A DNA stretch of 64,000 nt from Silene conica (Eukaryota > Streptophyta > Magnoliopsida > Caryophyllales > Caryophyllaceae): positions 76,909,681 through 76,973,680 of the forward strand of contig CM055315.2 in NCBI GenBank assembly GCA_029255685.2. Reading direction: 5' to 3'. The number at the start of each line of letters is the position of its first letter. Position 1 is the stretch's first letter. Below, in pieces: positions 33,834-44,959 of this stretch. Position numbers and translations under genes: made by a program. The notes under the pieces were generated by a model. The model worked only from the letters and a program-made list of their open reading frames with translations. It searched no databases and was not told where the DNA came from.

Positions 33834-34742
33834 TTAACATAAAATCGGGATAGTTATCGTACCAACTGGAAGAATCTTCTCAGCTTTGAGATCGCTGAGA
33901 TACTTGGAACAGTTCCTCTTCCAATGTCCTTTGCCATTGCAGTAAAAGCATTTGGCCCCTTGATGAGGGCTCTTCTTGGATTTGGAGGTGCTTGCCTCAG
34001 AAGACACTTTCTTTGAACCTTTGGAAGGTTGCTTCCCCTTTGCCTTACCCTTCCTTTTGAACTTTCCTTTGCTCTTAACATTAATGTTGAGCACATCCTT
34101 AGGGGCACTAACATTTAGTCCCATATCCCTTTCAGCTTGCACGATCATATTGTGCAATTCATCGAGAGAGATGTCTTGGTTTCTCATGTTGAAATTCACC
34201 CGGAATTGTACATAAGTTTTCACCTTAGACAAGGAGTGTAGGATTCTGTCAATCACTAGTTCTTTAGGAATGTCCACTTGATTCATCCTTAGGGTTTCTA
34301 CATGCTCAATTAACTTGAGCACATGTGGGCTAGCCTTTTGCCCCTCCTTAAGGTTGAGATCAAAGAAGGCCGATGCCGCCTCGTATTGGACAATTCTCGA
34401 AGCCTTTGAGAACATTGTCACAAGCCTGGAGTAGATCTCATAGGCCGTGCCAATCTTTATGGCACTCCTTTGGAGTTCCGGCTCCATCGAGAAGATCAAA
34501 ACATTTTTGATTGCCGCAGACTCCTTCTGATAAGTATCATAGGGTCGTCTTGCTGCGGCGGTGGCATTTTCTGCAGGTTCAGGAGGTGATTCTTCAATGA
34601 GGAATTCGGTCTTACCGTCTCCCTCTGCCGCCAACAACAGTTGGGCATCCCAATCGGCAAAGTTTGCCCCATTCTTTTCTAGCTTACAACGATCCATGAA
34701 GGAACGTAACCATGAATTGTTCGAAGTAGTGGAAGTAGTCAT
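33834..34742 (-). CDS. gag: Copia Gag of element C (302 aa)
   Basis: Gag forms the particle and binds RNA. I use the ATG at 34742 (MTTSTTSNNSWLRSF) since related Gags start a few residues before SWLRSFMD; an upstream in-frame ATG at 34781 would add 13 residues. UBN2-type region about 10-215, basic linker 220-255 and one CCHC knuckle, CFYCNGKGHWKRNC, at about 265-278. The frame stops 24 residues after the knuckle, where related elements run on into protease. It has no stops or shifts in over 300 codons and the LTRs are nearly identical, so it may be functional. Confidence 0.92.
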   Translation of the reverse strand: MTTSTTSNNSWLRSFMDRCKLEKNGANFADWDAQLLLAAEGDGKTEFLIEESPPEPAENATAAARRPYDTYQKESAAIKNVLIFSMEPELQRSAIKIGTAYEIYSRLVTMFSKASRIVQYEAASAFFDLNLKEGQKASPHVLKLIEHVETLRMNQVDIPKELVIDRILHSLSKVKTYVQFRVNFNMRNQDISLDELHNMIVQAERDMGLNVSAPKDVLNINVKSKGKFKRKGKAKGKQPSKGSKKVSSEASTSKSKKSPHQGAKCFYCNGKGHWKRNCSKYLSDLKAEKILPVGTITIPILC

Positions 34743-34781
34743 GATTGATATTGATACGAGGACTACAAAATTTTTAAACAT

Positions 34782-37223
34782 ATGAAGAAATTAAATGCTA
34801 ATCGTTTTAATTTTCATTTTAACTTGTAAACATATTTACTAAGTTGATGCATCTATAAAATGACCTCTATCCAATTTTATAAATGATTCCAAGACCCAAA
34901 CCCATACTATCGAAATCGTGAACCACTGGAACTCCGACCCAACAATATGGTTTGGTGGGTTAAAATAAACCGGTTCTACCCTAGAACTCTTGGTTGATGA
35001 CAAATCATTATTTATTCATCTTAGCCCGGAACACATTGACCACTGGTCCTCTACACTTCCGTTGAGTACAAACCAAATTTCAAATGCATCGGGATGCGAT
35101 CCGCCCACTGGACTGAATCCACCCCATTGCCCCACTTATCCTACGTAATGGGGTTCGTACTGCCCACTGGACTAGCACCACCCCACGAAATAGAAGCTCA
35201 TGGGTTCTACTATTTGGTAAGGCTAATTCTCAATTGTTTTTGTTTAATATAGAGGTCTTGTCAATTTATTATCTATCTCCTTTAAGCGAATCAAATCGGT
35301 GAACTCGATAATTATAATTGACACGGTCGTTTTTAACGATCTAAACTAATATGCATGTTTATGGCGATTTGGCTATGCATGCAAACATATTAAAATGCAA
35401 AAGTAAAAGCAATAAAGCAATAAAATCCTAGTATGGCCTTGCTAGTAATAGTAAAAACTAATTAACTATTACAAATTCGGAAACCAACTCCTTGGTCCCT
35501 TGAACTTCATTGGCACGCCATCCAAGAAAACACCGTCTTGTCGGAACTCCTTTCCGTATGGCACCGTCTTTTGGATCTTCGGAATTACAATAAAATAATA
35601 CAACTACTCTATTGTAAAACTGAAAATTAAATTAAATTACAAACCCGTGATACGAGATCACATAAATTACAACCGAATCAATATTCCCTTACATTACGGG
35701 TAATATTGATTAAAACTAAGGCCATACTAAGAAAATTACATAATTCCAAATTATATAAATAACATTCAAAATATGACATTCATATTAAATAAATTGCAAT
35801 AATAAAATATGTATGCACATGCTCAATTTTTAATGCCAAATCGCCTTATGGGAGCAAATATCTCATATTTGTTTACGGTTTTTACGGATATGCGTGATTT
35901 TAACTATCAAAATCATCAAAATTACATAAATCTCATTTATGTCCAAGTTAATCATCCTAACTCACTTTAGGAATCAATGTTTAGTCTCTACTAATATTTG
36001 ATCATGATCTAACTTGATTTTGCATTATTGTTCATAAATTACTTGTATTTTCGGGAAAAATAAACAAAATATGGCCAAATGAGTCAATAAAATTCGAAAT
36101 TTAAAATTCAAAATTTTAAACTTTCTGGAAATTTTCTAAAAATTCAGAAATTAATAAAATGGTCTTTTGCAATTATATATGGTTTATTCCTTAAATAAAT
36201 CCTATAAAAGCCGTTTTTATGGTTAAAAATCCGATTTAAATTATAAAAACTTGAAATAAATTGCTATAAATTTTTAGTCATCCTAAAATACATATTAGAA
36301 TCTGAAAGTGACCAAAAATTACAGACCATACTCGAAATTTTAATTTTTTTCGACTCATAAATTACGATTATTAACCAATTAACTCATTAAAAATTAATAA
36401 TCATAAAAACAGAAACTTTTTTATATCTAACTTTTAGATCTGATGTTCCTATCATATAAGACATCTATGGGTAAAATTTCATGCCATAATATTAAGATTA
36501 ACTATTTTTAACACAATAAGTCACTATTTCTCCGATTTTAACCATTAAAATCATAAATCATGCATTACTTGAGAATAAATTCCCAAAACTTACATACATA
36601 CTGTAAATATTGCATGTGACATTGTGTAAAGTTTTTATGACAAAATTCCAACTATAACTATTAAAGTCGAATTTAAGTCACTATTAATCCGATTTTTACT
36701 ATAAAATCATTAATCATGCAAAATAATTCCAATAATTTCGAAAATTCATACAGGAACTTTATATATTGCATGTGACTTCTCATAAAATTTTTAAGGTCAA
36801 ATTCGAAATATAACCTTATATACCCATTTTTACTCATATTATGACTATTTATCTCATAAAATTCATAATCCATGCATATTAACTCCATTTCTTACGAAAA
36901 ATCATATACAATATATTAAATATGCATGTGAGAACATATCAAAAAATCTCGGCCAGAAACTATTTTTAGCTATTTTTCCCATTAATTGTTGTTTAAAACC
37001 GATTTAAACTACAAAATATACAAATAAATATAAAAAATGAACAATAAAAATCCATAAAATTATTTTTATGTCCTAAAACCACTTTAGAATCAGAAACTTT
37101 AACATGCAAAATTATTTTGTGATTTATCATAATAAACACAATAATTTCGAAAAATCGAAATATATATGTTAAACCGATTTTAACATAAATCATGAATCCG
37201 ATCATGCATGCAACAACCGTAAT
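34782..37223 (-). other. Leader of element C (2.4 kb, AT-rich)
   Basis: It lies between PBS and gag, is AT-rich and has no open frame. Blocks near 35500-35600 (ccttggtccctt, gtcttttggatcttcgg) correspond in place and partly in sequence to the leaders of I/II (near 48650 and 58740), so the three leaders share an origin. Confidence 0.6.
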
Positions 37224-37235
37224 GCTCTGATACCA
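37224..37235 (-). other. Primer binding site of element C (tRNA-iMet)
   Basis: Minus strand TGGTATCAGAGC, two bases from the LTR. Confidence 0.95.
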
Positions 37236-37237
37236 AT

Positions 37238-38528
37238 TGTTGGAAACTAAGTTCCACATTTTATACTCAAAACTAATGTGAGTTTTGTTTCTTTAAGTTT
37301 AGTCATAAAACTTAAATGGATCTTATGCATGCAAGATGATATCATAAGAGGTAATGGTCCTTACATTGGTTTTAGAAGGTTTATACTCAAAAATCACCTA
37401 TTACTTGAGTCTTCAATACCGAAATACCCTTAAACGATCTAACAAAAATCGTCTCCAAAAGGTGCGCATCAAGGACCCGATCTCAAACTAATACTAATTC
37501 TGTTACTAGAAAATTAGTATAAGTATACTAGAAATAATAATACTACTCTTAATATTATTAGTATAGGAAATAATTATTTCCTTAGTAAAAATATTTTAGC
37601 TAAGGAATTATGAGAATGAGGTTTGTAGTGTGTTGGATGAACAAGCATCAAACTAACAACAACTTGTATGCAAAAACCTTAGTCATTTTGTGTGGTGTGT
37701 GGAGTGTTATTTATAGAGCAAAACATGCTCTCTTTTGAGTGCATAAGGCCGGCCAAGCCAAGCCAAAGGAGCCAATGCATGCTCCTTCCTTTCTTACACA
37801 AAAGCATGAGATATTCCTTACACCTTCATTTTGCCTTACACTCAACCTTTATACACTTACACACACCAAAAACTCACATGCACACTACATGTTACACGGT
37901 CCAAATGAGGTCCAAAAATGGACCCATTTTATCTTTGTCAATTGTGTTATTTGTAACATGTCACATATGTTCCATAACACATGACTCAATTTGTTAATTG
38001 TGCAATTTAACCATTAAAATTCACAATTTACAAATTTATTACATTTAAACAATTATACTAATAATTTCGAAATTATTATTGTATAAAAATGTAATGTCAT
38101 AATTTAATTACAACTCTTTGTAATTTTATGATCAACCGTGTTCATTCTCAATTTAATCGTTTCCTAAACGAATAAATAAAACCGAGTAATAAAACAATTT
38201 TATTACTATGACTTTAATTATTATTATAATCCCATTATAAAAATATTCGTCATATAAAATTATTTCCAAATTTCTAGTTATTAATTAATTCGTATCCAAT
38301 AAAATATTAATTAATTATTCCATTGAGACGGAATTCCCTAAAGATATGACCTTAAGGGATCAACTGATCACCACCATCATATGACGATAATGTCAAACTC
38401 TAGACAGCCAATCATTATCGGTAAATGTTGATCAGTCGACTTTAAAAGAGTAACACTCCCAGTTGTGTTTCATTCAAATGAGTTTTAATTACGTCAACAC
38501 ACTATTGTCGAGGACACTTCCTCCAACA
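37238..38528 (-). repeat. 5' LTR of element C
   Basis: 1291 bp, one difference from the 3' LTR (c at 37468 against t at 29469). Confidence 0.96.
37708..37715 (-). promoter_or_regulatory. TATA box in 5' LTR of element C
   Basis: Minus strand TATAAATA in a GC-richer context, the probable core promoter of this recently active element. Confidence 0.55.
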
Positions 38529-38789
38529 ACTTATGGCTCGTTGAACCCACCATCAACCAACGTCACAAAATGATTACCTGAGTTATCAGCTCAAGTGGGT
38601 AATCAAGGACCAAAACGATGTAATGTTAATCAGTTCACTTTGTGGTGTTCAAAATTGGCGTACAATTCCACATGAAAAACAAAACATTATATATCATAAC
38701 AATGAGGTTGAATAGAGTACACGAGAAAATGAATTATTACAAGAATTCATAAAAGAGTACTCACTACAAAAAACACGGTGTACTGACCG

Positions 38790-39510
38790 AAATTCTGACG
38801 GATTATACAGTCCGTCAGATGTCTCGCTGCACTGACAAAGTTCTGACGGAATATCCGTCAGAAATACTTTTTGACGGATAAGACGTCACAAATCCGTTAA
38901 AATAGCAGACCGCGAAAATAAAATGGGAAGGCGCGAAATTTTGGTTGCATTTTCTGACGGATAGTGAGTCAGTAATAGTTAATGACAGAAACCAAGTGGT
39001 GTTAGTCCAGTGGTAACTGAGTTAAACCTTAAAGCTTGCAGAAATGCAGGAGTTGAGAGGTCTCAAGTTCGATTACCAGCTGGGGCGATGATCACTTGGC
39101 CACTGCAGCTCCGAAAGGGGTGGCTTACATGGTCCATGTGGTGGTGCGGGAATGCATGGGCCCGGAGGATTAAACCCCTCGTCACCAAAAAAAAAAAATA
39201 GTTAATGACGGATTCCGCGTCAGGAAAATGACTGACAAAAGGCTGTCACAACTGAAAAAGCAGAACCCTTTTCTGACGGATTATCCGTCAGAACTGCCAC
39301 CTAATCATTTATTAACGCATAATCCGTCAATACTTTTCCTTTTGCTTTTCCTGACGGATAATCCGTCAGGATTATTTTCAACAGTTCCACCCCACGACTG
39401 CATTCAATACTTTTCTTTTTTTTTTTCCCAAAATAAGTCACTATACTGACGCCTTGTCCGTCAGAAATTGTAATTTTATATTCCTGACGGATTATCCGTC
39501 AGGATTTTTT
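38790..39510. repeat. Subterminal palindromes of CACTA-2, left
   Basis: Copies of GACGGATTATCCGTC and variants (gaatatccgtc, gataatccgtc) near 38800, 38842, 39276, 39352 and 39485, plus half sites. They are likely binding sites for the element's own protein. Confidence 0.85.
38987..39196 (+). mobile_element. tRNA-derived SINE (about 210 bp)
   Basis: A 13-bp target duplication, aatagttaatgac (38974-38986, 39197-39209), flanks a body with an A box (ttagtccagtggtaactg, 39003-39020), a B box (agttcgattacc, about 39066-39077) and a terminal A run. It is mobilised in trans by a LINE. It sits inside the subterminal repeats of CACTA-2 and is therefore younger. The 63-codon frame across it is not a gene. 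Confidence 0.9.
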
Positions 39511-40231
39511 TTAAAAATAGTTACAGCAGCCCACTCACGCGTTCATCTTCTTTTTTTGTTTTAACCCCAAAACCCTTCGACCCCCATAATCTCCTCCCAA
39601 AATCCGATTTCTACCCCACCAATCCTACCACCGTGACAACCACCAACACACTACTAACTCCACCTTGCTAATAGGTAATGTTTTTATGTTTTTTTCATTA
39701 ATTTACAGTTTTCTTTTCGATTTATTTCAATTCATAATTGATTTGTTTGTACATTGTAGTGTGACAACCACCACCACCGTGACAACCTCCACCACCGTGA
39801 CAACCCCGCGCCAACACTACTTTGCAAAATTAATTAGGTAATTGTTTATGTTTATTACTTAATTATTTATTTAAGAATGAGTTAGTTTAGAAAGTAGTTA
39901 GTGTAACTTATTTAGGTTAGTAGATAATTAGTTAGAAATTTTGATCTAGTATAATGCCAATTAGATAGAAAAAATGACCTAGGATAGTAGCCTGTTAGAT
40001 AGAAAAATTGACTTAGGATAGTTGCTAATAATTTGTTGTTGTTAGTGTTGTTACTTCTTAATTGTTGTTGTTGGTGATAGTTATTAGTTGTTAATTTTGA
40101 ATTATTATTTGTTAATTGTTGTTGTTGTTGATCAACGATAATTTTTAGTTGTTAATTGTAGATAATTGTTAATTGTTGTTAATTGTTAGTTATTGATAAT
40201 TCTGAATTGTTAAATATTGACCTAGTACCCG

Positions 40232-40505
40232 TTCAAAAATTACTTATTAGGAGTAATTTTTGAATAGTCCCCATTTTGGGACTGTCTTTGTACGTTTCAA
40301 GTCATTTAGGTAGCAAACAGATACTTATTTTTTTTAATGAGGGTACAAATTCGGTGACAATTTCTTTAATATTCTCTGAATACATATATGGACTAATAAT
40401 ATAATCCATATTTTGTATTTGGAGAATAAAGGGGAATTGCTGCCGAATTTTTTCCCCATTAATAAATAACAAGTGCGTGTTTGTTAATGACTTGAAATGT
40501 ACATT
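40232..40505 (+). ncRNA. Three-hairpin structured leader of CACTA-2 (candidate RNA element)
   Basis: Hairpin 1: TTCAAAAATTACT (40232-40244) pairs perfectly with 40252-40264 over a 7-base loop. Hairpin 2: AGTCCC (40266-40271) with GGGACT (40278-40283). Hairpin 3: a long stem of about 90 bp between 40290 and 40502, with basal helix GTACGTTTCAAGTCATT / AATGACTTGAAATGTAC and an apical helix atatgga/tccatat. A TTAGG bulge follows the basal helix. The whole order recurs in CACTA-3 with compensating changes. It lies 160 bases before the gene's ATG. Confidence 0.7.
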
Positions 40506-40667
40506 GATGGGTTTAGGTTGGAGTGATAAGGGCCTAATTCGAAGACTATTTGATTTCTTGACAATAATTATATATTCATTGATGATATTGTTTTTTTGTG
40601 TATTATATGTGATAGTTAATTAATAATTGTCAATTGATTGATTATTTGAATGTAGATACATAATAAG

Positions 40668-41847
40668 ATGAAAAGATTAGAACGACAGTGGATGTATGAA
40701 AGATTAGATGAGAAAAAGAAACCTAAGCTTGAATTTGCAAATGGGGTAAAAGAGTTTCTTGAATTCGCTGCACAAAGTAGTGTGTATAAGAATTTAGGTG
40801 AAATGAGGTGTCCCTGTAAGAAATGTAATAACAGAGCTTTTAAAAGGATTAAGGATGTTCAACTGCATCTTTGGTCGAATGTTTTTGCCCCATGTTATTA
40901 TGTTTGGACGTATCATGGTGAGGAAATGCCAACCGGAGAAAGTAGCAGTAGTACTGTAGTTAGTGATAATCCTTATCGGGAGCTCGTGGAAAATGCATTA
41001 CGTGATAATATTGAACAAATAATGGAGGATCGACTCAATCCTGATGACCTTAGTGATGAGGAAGTGCGTCATGAAACCCCAAATCCTCAAGTTTCTTCCT
41101 TCTATAAAATGTTAGAAAAAGCCGAACAACCAGTGTATGAGGGAAGCAAAATAAGTTTATTGCAAGCCGCTGCTAGGTTGATAGCACTCAAATGTGAGAA
41201 CAACTTATCCCTTCGATGCACGAATGGGTTTATGTCGTTTGTTGGTGACACAAAGAAAAACAAGAAGGGAGAGTGGATTAACCCTAGAGCTGCTCGGACA
41301 GACGTAAGTATTTCTAATCGAGCGACTTATTGTATATTTTTCATATTAAAATGATAATTTTACAATATATTTTATTTATTTTTTATTTAATAATCTGTCT
41401 TTTTTTCAGGCTGCTTACAATGAACTTTTGGGTCAACCAACGCCAACCGGAGAGCCTCGGGATGAGATTCAGACCTACCACGAAGCTGTTGGAGGATTTG
41501 ACAAAAAAGGAGGTTTTTTTGGGATCGGTCCATTGGGTGAAGAAGTATGGTATGAGAATCCTAGGGACAAAAGAGGAGATCGTCGATCTTGTTCTTATCG
41601 ACCAAGCATGTTTAGTCAAATGCAAACTGAGAATATGCGTCTCAAGGAACAAGTTGAAAGCACTCAAGCATCTCAAAAACGAATTGAAGAGGAAATGGCG
41701 GAAATGAAAAAAGCTTGGAGTGATATGCAGACTTACTTTTCCACTCAGTCGTGCTCAAGTATGCCAAATCATCACCGACGCGACGACTTCTCGGACGACC
41801 CTCATGGCTTTGGATGTAACATGCCAGTTGATCCTCCAACCACTTAG
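40668..41847 (+). CDS. CACTA protein: Transposase-associated domain joined to Transposase_24-like tail (two exons)
   Basis: Exon 1 40668-41303, intron 41304-41409 (GTAAGT...CAG), exon 2 41410-41847; phase 0, 357 aa. Residues 8-85 match the transposase-associated zinc domain (WMYERL, CPCKKC at 48-53, QLHL, WTYHGE), a DNA-binding module of CACTA TNP2-like proteins. Exon 2 (FDKKGGFFGIGPLG, SYRPSMFSQMQ, then a coiled coil) resembles the C-terminal part of plant En/Spm (Ptta) proteins. The DDE transposase between them is absent, probably an internal deletion. The result could still bind subterminal repeats. A 5' UTR intron ends at the AG at 40655. Confidence 0.72.
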
Positions 41848-42119
41848 GAAAGTTTATCATTAACAGTAAATTTAGATTATGACTTATTAACTTTAGAACA
41901 TATTTTATGTTGGTGTATGAATTATGAAGACTTTTTTATGTAATTCAATTTCTTTCTCATGTTTTTTCTTTGTTGTTTTGGTTAATTGATGTTGATTCCC
42001 GCTTAGCGGTCGACTTGGAATAAATCTCCGTTTGGCGGATGATGAATGTTTTGTAGGATTTAGTGATTTTGAGGTTCTAAATATGAACAATGCTATCGCA
42101 TTGGGCTGGACAGCAATCA

Positions 42120-42560
42120 GCTATTTTCAGCCAATACTGCTTCAAATTCCTGACGGATAATCCGTAAAAAAAAGTCAATATTTGACTAAATTCCTGACGG
42201 ATAATCCGTCACAAAAGTCAACAGTTGACCAAATTTCCGACGGATTATCCGTCAGGAATTTAGTCAAATATTGACTTTTTGGACAAAATTCCTGACGGAT
42301 TATCCGTCACAATTGACCAAGTACTGACGGATTATCCGTCACTATAAGTCAAAAAAAATTTGACCGTAGAATTTTTTCTTCTACGGGTGAACCGTCAGAA
42401 GTCCGTCACAATTATTTTTCTGACGGAAAATCCGTCACAAACTTGATTTTCGTGACGAATTTTTGGGACGGAAATTTCTGACGGATTATCCGTCAGAAAC
42501 GCGATTTTCCTGACGGATTCCCTGTTTTCTGACGGATTTTTTCCGTCAGAACACCGCGTT
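42120..42560. repeat. Subterminal palindromes of CACTA-2, right
   Basis: About ten copies of GACGGATAATCCGTC-type palindromes or half sites, several separated by AAAAGTCAA-type spacers, up to the right terminus. Confidence 0.85.
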
Positions 42561-42573
42561 TTTTTTTGTAGTG

Positions 42574-42829
42574 AATACAACTTAGGAACACATCCAATTC
42601 CCATGGAATGAATGTGCCCTTCATGCTTATCACATGGCAATGCTTTAGTGAGAGGATCAGCTATGTTGTCATCCGTAGTGATCTTATCAATGAAAATCTC
42701 CTTTTGCTCCACGTAATCTCTGATTAGATGAGCTTTCCGTTGTACATGCCTAGCCTTGTTGCTAGACTTATGCTCCTTAGCTTGGAAGATGGCACCTTTA
42801 TTATCACAATAAACGGTGATTGGGTCATT
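42574..42829 (-). pseudogene. pol: Element II pol, RNase H C-terminus
   Basis: After a TAG the frame resumes with the final RNase H and tail motifs (YCDNKGAIF, ADPLTKALP) and runs to CVPKL, where CACTA-2 splits the natural stop codon. The translation beyond 42574 is transposon sequence. Confidence 0.85.
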
Positions 42830-43924
42830 CTAACTAGGCACTACTGAGAGTCCTTGTAAGAATTGACGCATCCATATTGCTTCCTTAGCTGCTTCTGAGG
42901 CGGCATAGTACTCGGACTCAGTCGTAGAATCTGCTGTAACACTCTGTTTAGAACTTTTCCAGCTGACAACAGCGCCATTAAGAGTAAAAACGAATCCAGA
43001 CTGAGATTTCGAGTCATCTCGATCCGTTTGGAAGCTAGCATCTGCGTAACCCGTGGCGCAGAGCGTTGAGTCGCCTCCATAAGTCAATCCCCAATCTTTA
43101 GTCCTCCGTAGGTACTTAAGAATGTTTTTCACGGCCATCCAGTGTTGTTCACCTGAATGAGCTTGGAATCGACTGGTCATACTCAATGCATATGCAACGT
43201 CTGGACGTGTGCATATCATGGCATACATGATCGATCCTATTGCCGAAGCATAAGGAATCCGACTCATGCGCTCTTTCTCTTCCAATGTCTTAGCTTCTTG
43301 AGACTTGCTCAAGTGAAGCCCAGTAGTCATAGGAAGGAACCCTTTCTTGGAGTTCGTCATGCTGAATCTCTCTAGAATCTTATCTATGTAAGACTCTTGA
43401 CTGAGAGACAACATCCGTCGTGATCTATCCCTGTAGATACGAATGCCCAAAATTCTTTGTGCCTCTCCCAGATCTTTCATCTGGAAATGGTTTTTCAACC
43501 ATGCTTTAACCGAAGAAAGGAGATGTATGTCATTCCCAATCAAGAGTATGTCATCGACATACAGTACTAGGAAGACAATCTTGCTCCCACTCGACTTGAT
43601 ATAGAGACATGGTTCCTCGATTGATCGAACGAATCCATTCTCTTTTATCACTTGGTCGAAGCGATGATTACAACTCCACGATGCTTGCTTAAGTCCATAG
43701 ATGGAACGCTTAAGCTTGCAAACCTTCTTAGGATGTTCTGGATCAATAAAACCCTCGGGTTGTACCATGTACAACTCTTCCTCCAAATAACCGTTTAAGA
43801 AGGCGGTTTTAACGTCCATTTGCCATATTTCATAATCGTGAAATGCGGCTATCGCTAAGATAATCCGAATGGAACGTAGCATGACTACAGGTGCAAAGAT
43901 CTCATCGTAGTGCAAGCCTGGCAC
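42830..43924 (-). pseudogene. pol: Element II pol, reverse transcriptase and RNase H
   Basis: 364 open codons between two stops. RT motifs MDVKTAFLNG and LYVDDILLIG, then RNase H with YADASFQTDRDD and TTESEYYAA. The left border is a TAA and the right a TAG, each a single-base change relative to element I at that position. Only point breaks separate it from its neighbours. Confidence 0.9.
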
Positions 43925-44959
43925 TTAGGTGAAACCTTTAGCAACTAGTCTTGCCTTATGGATATCTTGTTTACCTTCCACGGCATGCTTTATTTTGTAA
44001 AGCCATTTGCATTGAAGGGGGCGTACCTTTGCAGGTAGGTCCACAAGATCCCACACGTTGTTCTCATACATGGAGTCCATCTCGGATTGCATGGCTTCTA
44101 GCCATAGCTTTGAGTCAGAACTGGTCATGGCACCTTTATAGGTTGAGGGTTCATTACCCTCTAGGAGTAAGACGTCATCTATATCATGTTCCTCGACCAT
44201 ACCAATGTATCTGTCCGGAGGAATAGAGACTCTTCCCGACCTCCTAGGTTCCTCAGGAATATCTACCGCAGCCTCGGTTGAAGGAACTGTTTCCTCCAAT
44301 GGTTGCTCGGTAGTTGTTTCTTGAACCTCCGATAAATCGAAGGTTCTATTACTCAACTTGTTCTCGAGAAATTCTTTCTCCAAGAACGTCGCACTAGCCG
44401 CAACAAAAACACGTTGTTCGGTTGGCGAGTAGAAGTAATGACCAAAAGTTCCCTTTGGATAGCCTATAAAGTATGTCTTGACCGATCGCGGGCCGAGCTT
44501 ATCCTCGTGTCTCCACTTGACATAAGCCTCGCAACCCCAAACCCGAATAAAGGACAAGTTAGGGACCGTTCCCTTCCATAATTCATATGGAGTCTTGTCA
44601 ACAGCTTTAGACGGACTTCGGTTAAGTATTAGAGCGGCTGACAAAAGAGCATAGCCCCACAATGAATCAGGCACAACGGTGTGACTCATCATGGATCGAA
44701 CCATATCGAGTAGAGTTCGATTTCTCCATTCGGACACACCATTTAATTGTGGTGTTCCAGGTGGAGTCAACTGTAGCACGATGCCACAGTCTTTAAGGTG
44801 TTGATCAAACTCGTGTGAAAGATACTCACCACCACGATCAGAACGTAGTGCTTTAATCTTTCTTCCCAGCTGGTTCTGTACCCGATTCTGGTATTCTTTG
44901 AACTTGTCAAAGGATTCACTTTTATGCTTCATTAAGTAGACATAGCCATATCCACTCAA
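43925..44959 (-). pseudogene. pol: Element II pol, integrase core to RT start
   Basis: It begins after a 1-bp deletion (near 44985) compared with element I. The integrase residues LRSDRGGEY and GVSEWRNRTL (the family has RR where this copy has WR, next to the catalytic Glu), the integrase C-terminus and the acidic linker are present. It ends at the TAA at 43925-43927. Confidence 0.9.

Larger units (their letters stand above)
29239..38528 (-). mobile_element. Gag-only copia-derived retrotransposon C (9290 bp)
   Basis: The 1291-bp LTRs (29239-30529, 37238-38528) show one difference by eye, and the target duplication is actta (29234-29238, 38529-38533). An iMet PBS and PPT are present. The interior encodes Gag but no protease, integrase or RT, the layout described as terminal-repeat retrotransposon with GAG domain (TR-GAG). 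It must borrow pol from another copia element. It sits in the 3' non-coding region of II and is the youngest datable insertion here. Confidence 0.95.
38762..42573. mobile_element. CACTA-2 transposon (3812 bp), carries a deletion-derived gene
   Basis: Ends CACTACAAAAAACACGG and (inverted right end) CACTACAAAAAAAAACGCGG; left flank act, right flank aat. The empty site in element I (about 56145-56160) reads straight through, with one act, so the right copy has one substitution. Palindromes of the type CTGACGGATWATCCGTCAG crowd both ends. It interrupts the last codons of element II pol. A two-exon gene lies on the plus strand; the catalytic transposase is missing. Confidence 0.95.
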
